Of a stretch of 64,000 nucleotides of DNA, positions 57,651-64,000 are shown piece after piece. The stretch is from Papaver somniferum (lineage: Eukaryota > Streptophyta > Magnoliopsida > Ranunculales > Papaveraceae). The translations under genes were made by a program, and so were the position numbers. The notes beneath the pieces were generated by a model that ran no database searches, was not told the DNA's origin, and saw only the letters and a list, made by a program, of their open reading frames with translations. Position 1 is the stretch's first letter; each line of letters opens with the position of its first letter. The stretch lies in assembly GCF_003573695.1 (NCBI RefSeq), contig NC_039362.1, positions 13,350,063-13,414,062 on the forward strand. The letters are read 5' to 3'.

Positions 57651-58010
57651 CACCACACTGGGGACTGGAGGGAGCCTTACATCAAATACCTCCGGGACAA
57701 CGAACTACCACTGGAAAAAGAGCAAGCAGTCAAACTCATTCAGAAAGCTAAGAGATTCGTCTATCTCGATGGGATCTTATACCGCAAAAGCTTTGGTGGA
57801 AATTTACTGAGGTGCTTAGCCGAACATGAAATCCCTACAATCCTGAAGGAAGTACATGATGGAGAACATCAAGGAAAGAGGAAACTATTTCTTCAAATTC
57901 ATGAGAAATATTATTGGCCAACCATGGAAGATGATGCAGCGCACACGTTCAGAGGTGTCACCAATGCCAAACCCATGGTAATCTCATCCACACTCCTTGT
58001 CTCCCGTTGA
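57651..58010 (+). pseudogene. Gypsy 2 integrase zinc module, second copy
   Basis: Directly after the first module the plan repeats: DWREPYIKYLRDNELPLEKE, FVYLDGILYRKSFGGNLLRC, ILKEVHDGEHQGKRKL, KYYWPTMEDDA and, after a frameshift near 57,950, CHQC. Both histidines (VHDGEH) and both cysteines are kept, so this copy is the complete H2C2 zinc finger. A typical element has a single module, as in gypsy element 1. Confidence 0.85.
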
Positions 58011-58898
58011 ATTCTGTGAATAGTCGTGGCCTTTCTACAGCTGGGGACTAGATATCATTGGGAAGATCAATCCAGCATCTTCAAAACAACATGAATACAT
58101 CATCACTGCGACAGAGTACTTCACCAAGTGGGTCGAAGCTATTCCTCTTCGAAGCACCACTGGAGTTACGATTGCCGCCTTCATCAAAGAGCACATAATA
58201 TGCAGATTCGGAGTTCCTAAGCATATCATCACAGATAACGGAACTCCTTTTGCCAATCAAGATGTTGAGAAGCTGCTCAATAAATATGGGATCAAACAAA
58301 TCTTCTCCACGCCTTACTATCCACAAGGAAATGGTCAAGCAGAAAGTACCAACAAGACTTTGTCAGGATTATCAGTCGGACGATTCATGACAATCCTCGA
58401 TCATGGCATGAGCAATTACCCATGGCTCTATGGGCTTACAGAACTGCACCAAGGAGCTCGATCGGTACTTCGCCATATTCCCTTGTCTATGGAGCCGACG
58501 CCATACTTCCAGCAGAAATCAAAGTTCCCTCAGCCAGGATTGCAGCATCCAGTGGTGTACAATGGGATGAGGTGAAATCTCCAGATCAAGAATCGCTGAG
58601 CTAGATATGCTGAATCAAGGAGAACCAAGGTGGAAAAATATGTGGAAGCTTACAAACAGAGGATCTCCAGAGCCTACAACAAAATGGTAAGACCTCGAAC
58701 ATTTCAAGTAGGAGATTTGGTATTAAAGACGGCAAAGCACATTCAACAAGACATGTGCTCCTAAGTTCTCTCCTAAATGGGAAGGGCCATATTGTTATCA
58801 AAGCAGTGTCTAGCGGATACTACAAAATTTTAGCAATCAATGGAGGAAAGGAAGGAAACATCATCAATGGCAAATGGCTCAAAGCTTATTATGCCTGA
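58011..58898 (+). pseudogene. Gypsy 2 integrase core and C-terminal domain
   Basis: After an in-frame TAG near 58,020, the core reads YSWGLDIIGKINPASS, EYIITATEYFTKWVEAIPLR, FGVPKHIITDNGTPFANQDV and YYPQGNGQAESTNKT. The second aspartate (TDNG) and the glutamate (QAES) of the DDE triad are present. At the first the sequence is TEYF, where gypsy integrases usually have TDYF. Frameshifts near 58,370 split the rest (MALWAYRTAPRSSIGTSPYS, YNKMVRPRTFQVGDLVLKTA, KFSPKWEGPY). The frame ends KWLKAYYA and TGA at 58,896-58,898. Confidence 0.9.
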
Positions 58899-59088
58899 TC
58901 CAAAACAAACTACCTCTTCATCATTTCAAGCATTTTCAAAAATGTAATTTCATTCCTCCAAAGAGCATGCGAATGCTCCTTTGTTCATTAAACATTTCAT
59001 AAATGAGCAAAATTCGTTCATACCATGATCAACTGTTTCACCTAACTAGAAACTCAGATTTATTCAAAAACAACAACCAAATGCTCAC

Positions 59089-60069
59089 TCAGAGCAAACC
59101 ATCCAGCAACGGATAATCCCTGTAAGAAGCCTCGTCAAGCTTCTTCTGAAAAATCTTGGTCTTTGCCTTCAAGTCTTCGACCGCTTTCTCAACCCTTGCT
59201 GACTCCAGAGCCAGTATCCTCTCCTCATCCAGTAAAGCATTCATGGAAATTGCATCAGCAGCCTCTGCGCCTTATGAACCTTGATTATCTCAAGACGACG
59301 ACGGAGCCAGCTTACATTGAATCGCAATATCTCACAATTCGAGATCATTTCATCCCATTGGTGCAGTTCATTTTTGACGTCTCGCAAGTGCATCTGATTC
59401 ATTTCCTCGATGATCGGCAATAGCCCCGCTACCGTGGTTAAAAGGGTTGGAAGAAAACCTTTCCACACTTCTGTGGTAGCAATGTGACCATACTTCTTCC
59501 AATCTTGGTGTACAGGCGCATGACATTTGGGAATCACGAATCCGACCCATTTCATTGTCTGGGAAGGTATTAATCAATGGGGCTTCGAATAAAAGTCCAG
59601 CGGTTGGGTATTCACGAGCATGGACACGTCTCCAGTCTCCACGGATCCTGCAGAATCTTCACATGCCTGGTTACTGCTTTCCTCAACCTCAACCACGGTC
59701 ACGGACTTTCCACTCTTTCTTCGTCTAGCATCGACGACGACACGGACATCCGCCTATGATGAAAAAGGAGTGTTAATCCCGGGACTCAGTACAATCTCAA
59801 GAGTCATAGGTTTACTTACAGACGATCCAGCTTCAGCACGAGCCGATCCATACCGGGCAGGAGCTCTAACAGTCCGCTTAGGCCTTGCATTATGAGGAGT
59901 AGCATTCTTCTTACAGTCCTACGACAAATCATTCTCTTGTGATCAACAATCTCGATTGAACAGAGACAAGAAAGGAGAGAAGAAGAAGTGTACAACTTAC
60001 TGAGATAGACGTTGCTATTTCACGCTTCGACTGAAGATCATCTTGAGAAGAAATGCTATTGCTCGACAT
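59089..60069 (-). pseudogene. Antisense three-exon gene A in gypsy 2
   Basis: Exon 1, 60,001-60,069, encodes MSSNSISSQDDLQSKREIAT and SIS. Intron 1 (59,919-60,000, 82 bp) is GTAAGT...TCGTAG. Exon 2, 59,820-59,918, is a basic stretch (CKKNATPHNARPKRTVRAPA). Intron 2 (59,754-59,819, 66 bp) is GTAAGT...TCATAG. Exon 3 starts ADVRVVVDARRRKSGKSVTV and stays in frame through a TGA at 59,574 into MKWVGFVIPKCHAPVHQDWK and a helix-rich part (LPIIEEMNQMHLRDVKNELH). After one frameshift near 59,270 it ends ASYRDYPLLDGLL and TGA at 59,089. All junctions are phase 0. About 275 residues, no known domain. Decayed by one stop and one frameshift only. Confidence 0.78.
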
Positions 60070-60163
60070 GACGGCAAGAGGTAGGATCAAAACTTCTCTG
60101 CACGATGAAACTGACTCAGGAATGGAAGAAATATTTGCGTGGATCATAGATTTGGAGTCTTGA

Positions 60164-60175
60164 ATATATATATAT
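60164..60175 (-). promoter_or_regulatory. Putative antisense TATA box for gene A
   Basis: An alternating TA tract (minus strand GATATATATATATTC) lies about 95 bp upstream of the antisense ATG at 60,069. Its distance fits a promoter with a short leader. Only sequence supports this. Confidence 0.5.
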
Positions 60176-60550
60176 CAGGCGATATACATAGTCAACTCAG
60201 TTACGAGTTTCACTGAAACCCTAGGCTTCAAAGATCGATACCGAAGACGCGGAGGAAAATACACTGGGGACTGAACATCACGGGTCAAAGGATAGGCCAC
60301 GCGGCCTTGTACACGTCATGAATTCTCAGCCGTGTTATGTTACTTCTCATGAAAATCGACAAGTCATGATGAATTTGGATATATGGACATTGGTCCATGT
60401 CATGGATTAGAAGAAATCGACGTTAACAAAATGTTCATCATTCAGAAGAAAAGTCTAATTGAAGTAAAGTCTTTAAACAGTCAAAAGAAAGATATCCACT
60501 ATGAAGACTAAAAGGGAATGCTCTAACGTCTAAAGAAGATGGAAGTAAAA
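60176..60550. other. Space between the two antisense genes
   Basis: No open frame of note and no repeat. It could hold upstream control sequence for antisense gene A and the 3' end of gene B. Confidence 0.4.
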
Positions 60551-61166
60551 CTACTCGTCGGACTCATCCGAATTGTCAGCTTCATCGTCACTCCTTCTCG
60601 GAATCATCTTCTTCAGAGTCACTGTCAGGATCATTGGTGAAGTCCGGTGGACGGAAGATAACATCATCATCTGAATCCGAGTATCTTTGCTGCAGCTTCA
60701 GCTTCAATTTTCTTCATCATCCTCTGATGCTCTCTTTCATATCGATCAGGCTTAATGTAACGCTCGGATGGTTCCCATGTGATCTCTCTTCAGAAGCATC
60801 AGCATCAGAATCAGAAGGCACCCATCCAAGAATTGACGCTTCTCCTCAACCCTCTGTCTCTTACGCCGGGTGCGATCTTTTCACGTTGACGGGCATCCTC
60901 CTTTTTGTCTTCAGCTCTCTTTTCGAGTTCAGCAAAAGAGACTCTTCGCTCACCCGGAACATTAGGCTTCCCTTCCTGGGTAACCCTAGCCTTTGATTTC
61001 GCTACAGGAGCGTCGGAATCCTCATCAGAAGAGCCAGAGGAAGAAGAGGAATACCAGTAATCGTAATTGCTGTTATTGTTGGTCGACATTTTCTGGAACC
61101 GGAAGATCAAAGATTACTACTATGTAAACAAACCAACATCAAAAAAATGGTAACTCTAACTCTTAC
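60551..61166 (-). pseudogene. Antisense acidic/basic gene B in gypsy 2
   Basis: The ATG at 61,089 (MSTNNNSNYDYWYSSSSSGS) follows a likely 5'-leader intron (61,093-61,166, GTAAGA...TTCCAG). The protein has a serine/acid-rich start, then SKARVTQEGKPNVPGERRVS and a charged helix AELEKRAEDKKEDARQRE. After frameshifts it continues SDSDADASEE, PSERYIKPDRYEREHQRMMK and KIEAEAAAK, and ends in a serine/aspartate/glutamate tail (DSDSEEDDSEKE, DEADNSDESDE) with TAG at 60,551. It resembles charged nuclear proteins in composition only. No domain is recognised. Confidence 0.6.
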
Positions 61167-62513
61167 CTTTTACTTCTAACAATAGTGATAGTAATGCTAG
61201 AGTTAACACCTCAAAATCGTTCGTCTCTTCGAAAACTGCAAAAACGAACGAAACTTTATTTTCCGAAACTGATTTTTCATGAAATCACGGACACAATTTT
61301 CATAATTTGATCATTCACACAACTGACCTATGAATTTTATAGCAATAAAGTATTTCATCATAAATATATCGTCTATCTTCGAAGGTTCCACAAAACACAC
61401 GCTTTGATTTTTCGAGAAAAGCAGCAATTAATGCAACTTGCATACATAAATTCTCAAGGATTTTTATCTAATGAAAGCAAATTCATGCAAATAAAATATA
61501 CCATCATATTTTGCACAATATATGTCACGGCTGCATATATAAAAAAAAACTATTTTTCCTTCGTATCGTCGATATTTGTCTTTAAAATGAAGGATTATTT
61601 CAAAAATATTATGAAAGCTCACATCTCATACATATGATGAAGTTTTGTATTTACATGAAAGACCATAAGCAAAATTTTATCATTGGACACAAGTTCATCA
61701 TATGAATTTTCCTTCGAGTCGTCGTAATTTGTCTTTAAAACGAAGGATTATTTCGATTTCGTGAAAATTTACTCCTTTTATGATAAAATCGTGGCACACA
61801 TGAAATATCATACACTAAGTTTTATCACTGGACCTAGGTTCATATATTAAAAAAAAATCTCTCCTAAATCAGGGATTATAGTTAGTTTTAAAAACTAACA
61901 ATCGAACGAACATACGTTTTCAAAAACGAGAGTTTTTTCATAAAACTCACACTAATATACACACATGTATATAACTTCATCATGATAAAAGCATGAAAAA
62001 CCCATGATACTCATGGACATTAGAAAGAAAAAAAAACACATACCTAGGCGAGTCGGCCGGAAGTTGATCGGCGGCGACGCGGCGGCGAAGCTTCGGCAAA
62101 AAATTTTCCTCCACTCGTTGCTGACGTGAAGGTGATGGAGAGGTGATGAAGGTGCTGGCCGTGTGTGTGTGAAGGAGAAATTAAAAAAAAAGGATTAATT
62201 CCTTTTACACCAAATTTTATTTCCAAAACCTAATTTCACAAGGATTTCCTTATTGGGCCCGGCCCGCAAATCCTAAACGATCAAGGTTCCGTCGTCCAAA
62301 CCAGCGGTTCAACACCAATTTATGCTCACCAAACAAAACTCCAATCATGACATTGAAGCCTTCATCAAGTCGTGGTATGCTCATGCTCTCTAAATCCGGT
62401 AACGTCTCAACTTACGACTAAGTTGAAATACTGGTATTGTTATTTATGGCCGGAAAATCACCACTTAATGCTGACTGAGGAACACCGCTTTCCTCAGTAA
62501 GCAGAGGACTTAA
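61167..62513. other. Gypsy 2 non-coding 3' region
   Basis: AT-rich, with several partial repeats of ATATCGTC-, TTTTATCA- and TCTTTAAAACGAAGG-type phrases (61,560 and 61,740) and a short GC-rich island (62,045-62,100, GGCGGCGACGCGGCGGC). No convincing gene; a 60-residue minus frame over the island is not supported. The sequence before the 3' LTR, AAGCAGAGGACTTAA, is a weak polypurine-tract candidate. Confidence 0.5.
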
Positions 62514-63597
62514 TGTAGATGGTGGATTTTCGACAAGGGCTAAAATCGTGAACTCATAATTATACGAAGCTCTGATCCAGCAATCAGACGTGAGTACTGA
62601 GACACGGGTCTCTCATCGAATTCTCAACGGAGAGTAATTTCTCTCAGAGTATATGTAGATATGTAGTCTCACGACTGGATAACGGCATATATCATGAACA
62701 CTGAACACTTTCAGTGATTATTTCTATATAGTATCACGAGATGGACGATTCCTAGACAGCTTGCTCTGCTAGTATAGAGCGATAACGTCTTCAAGAATAA
62801 ACAACGAGTTTACCCTGACTATATAAAGGATATGACTTACCGACAAGCTCATATCGGGATAATTAATGCTCCTAGACAGCTTGCTCTGCTAGTATAGAGC
62901 CACAAAGTTAATTATTCCTAATTAAGATTAATTCTGCCGTGACATTCACTACTGAATTCCCAGAATAATCTATTATTGCTCTTATTCCATGGTCGAATCC
63001 ACGACTGGTCCCATGGAATGGAAATAAATAATTGTTCTGATTCTATGATCGAATCCACAGCTTGATCTCATAGAATAGCAATAACTATATTATCTCATTA
63101 CTCCTATTTCATGATCGAATCCACAACTGGTCTCATAAATGGTAATAAATAAAACTTAATTACCCCGATTCTATGGTCGAATCTACGATCCCATGGAATG
63201 GTAATGCTCACTTTATTATTCTGAATTCGTAGTTGAATCCTCAGCTGATCCTATGAATTAATAATAAACATCTTATTACTCAGTTTTGTGAATTATTCTC
63301 CACTGAATTCCACAATTAGTAATAAATAATCAACAACCGGGCGTCTGAGCTACCTCGTAATAAGCCCCGATCCAAATGGTGAAAGCCTGTTCAACGACGA
63401 TGCACTAACAGTCACCGCACGAACGAGTATTTTAAAATACGACGAAACGATTAACCTATTGCAAAATAGGAAGAAAATAATGAATAATCAAAATATTGAC
63501 CAAGGCGCCAAGGGATTGGACTCATTGACTGGCCGACCGTGCCATGACCAATCCCACGCCAGTTTTATATTTTATCATATTTATCATTTTCCTTCAT
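62514..63597 (+). mobile_element. Gypsy 2 3' LTR, truncated
   Basis: It begins TGTAGATGGTGG and matches 50,302-51,387 closely, including the paired 32-bp element (62,749, 62,869) and the short hairpin array. It stops abruptly within the AT-rich part at CCTTCATTTG, before the GGCCGGCC array. Unlike the 5' copy it keeps the TG start. Confidence 0.92.
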
Positions 63598-63598
63598 T

Positions 63599-63638
63599 TG
63601 TGTAGATGGGGGAAAACAATTTGCTGGCTTTTAAGGAA
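63599..63638 (-). mobile_element. Tiny inverted gypsy LTR end
   Basis: TGTAGATGGGGGAAAACAAT and about 18 further bases match the reversed terminus of the same LTR family (compare 4,536-4,573 and, reversed, 53,932-53,969). It abuts the truncated 3' LTR head to head, so a rearrangement joined two opposed LTR pieces. Confidence 0.8.
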
Positions 63639-63640
63639 AC

Positions 63641-64000
63641 TGATGTAGTTTTTAAGTGGTAGTAAAGTTCGTTCAACTCGGACTTGATAAGATTGGGTTC
63701 TAAACTTAAAATAAAAATAGAAAATATATATACAAAAGGTTTGTCACAATGTCGAGAGAGACTAAGACTCAAGATTCCACCAAATTCCATTCATGCGACT
63801 CAAATAATAATTCCAATCAATTATAGATCAAATATTAAAAATATGGACTCTTGTTCTTTGCCAAAAATAGATTTTTGAAAAGCAATGATTGTAAATCAAA
63901 AGCATGATGTATCAAAAATACATAGACCAAGCATACACCGTCAAACGAAATTACACCCATTCAATAAAAATCATAAATCGATTAAAAATCAATGCAAATA
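63641..64000. other. Unassigned right end of the window
   Basis: AT-rich, no repeat shared with the window and no convincing frame. Two short overlapping ORFs on opposite strands look like chance. Confidence 0.5.

Larger units (their letters stand above)
50302..63597 (+). mobile_element. Gypsy element 2 (Tat/Ogre-type), long LTR
   Basis: It has a 3.67-kb 5' LTR, a primer site, a gag remnant, protease, reverse transcriptase, RNase H, second RNase H, integrase, a 3.6-kb 3' region with two antisense genes, and a 3' LTR cut at 1.08 kb. The LTRs differ by about 4% in the first 400 bp (by eye). Gag is mostly deleted and pol is broken, so it is non-autonomous. The end of the element is lost, so no target duplication can be tested. 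Confidence 0.92.

Noticed and set aside
62044..62226. A 60-residue minus ORF over the GC-rich island near 62,050
   Set aside because: Low-complexity arginine/serine composition caused by the GGCGGCGACG run; no supporting context.

Overview
The window is a block of plant nuclear repeat DNA. I find no host protein gene, tRNA, rRNA or prokaryote-type feature. The AT-rich background, the plant L1-type LINE, the Ty1/copia elements primed by the initiator-tRNA motif TGGTATCAGAGC, and the Ty3/gypsy elements with a second RNase H before integrase (Tat/Ogre-type) all point to a eudicot with a large genome. I cannot name the species from sequence alone.

Layout. 1-2.7 kb: a LINE on the minus strand, cut by the window edge, whose ORF2 is one frame with four nonsense codons. 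2.85-3.44 kb: a scrap of copia gag fused to an LTR start (minus). 4.5-7.7 kb: a complete solo LTR of a long-LTR gypsy family (minus) with an ATTAC target duplication. 7.0-14.6 and 16.2-23.8 kb: two copies of one 7.6-kb segment, each holding the end of that solo LTR, a copia 2.7-kb LTR, primer site, broken gag, a small coiled-coil frame and an R1 block; a diverged third R1 block lies between them. 23.8-26.6 kb: mostly featureless, with a 292-bp two-copy tandem repeat. 26.6-42.7 kb: a nest. Two opposed fragments of an old copia LTR flank a copia element (27,765-41,587, duplication CTTTT), which holds a complete gypsy element (31,330-40,394, duplication TTTAC). 43.0-50.1 kb: another copia with a 2.5-kb LTR and broken gag, with a 2.19-kb solo LTR inserted on the opposite strand (duplication AAATC). 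50.3-63.6 kb: a second gypsy element with a 3.67-kb 5' LTR, pol, and a 3' LTR cut short.

The two gypsy elements share a plan: LTR, tRNA-primer site, almost no gag, protease, reverse transcriptase, RNase H, second RNase H, integrase, then a long 3' region with genes on the opposite strand. All pol frames carry frameshifts or stops, so neither copy is autonomous as it stands. The copia copies have lost nearly all of pol.

The most interesting material is on the antisense strand of the gypsy elements. At 37,284-39,517, 59,089-60,069 and 60,551-61,166 I can read multi-exon genes with canonical GT-AG introns; two of them have a TATA-like box upstream. Extra antisense ORFs are known in Tat-lineage elements, but the splice structures and internal promoters here deserve testing. 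Other points: a doubled integrase zinc-binding module in the second gypsy element, GGCCGGCC hairpin arrays inside its LTR, and a fast-changing micro-repeat at the same place in every copia LTR.
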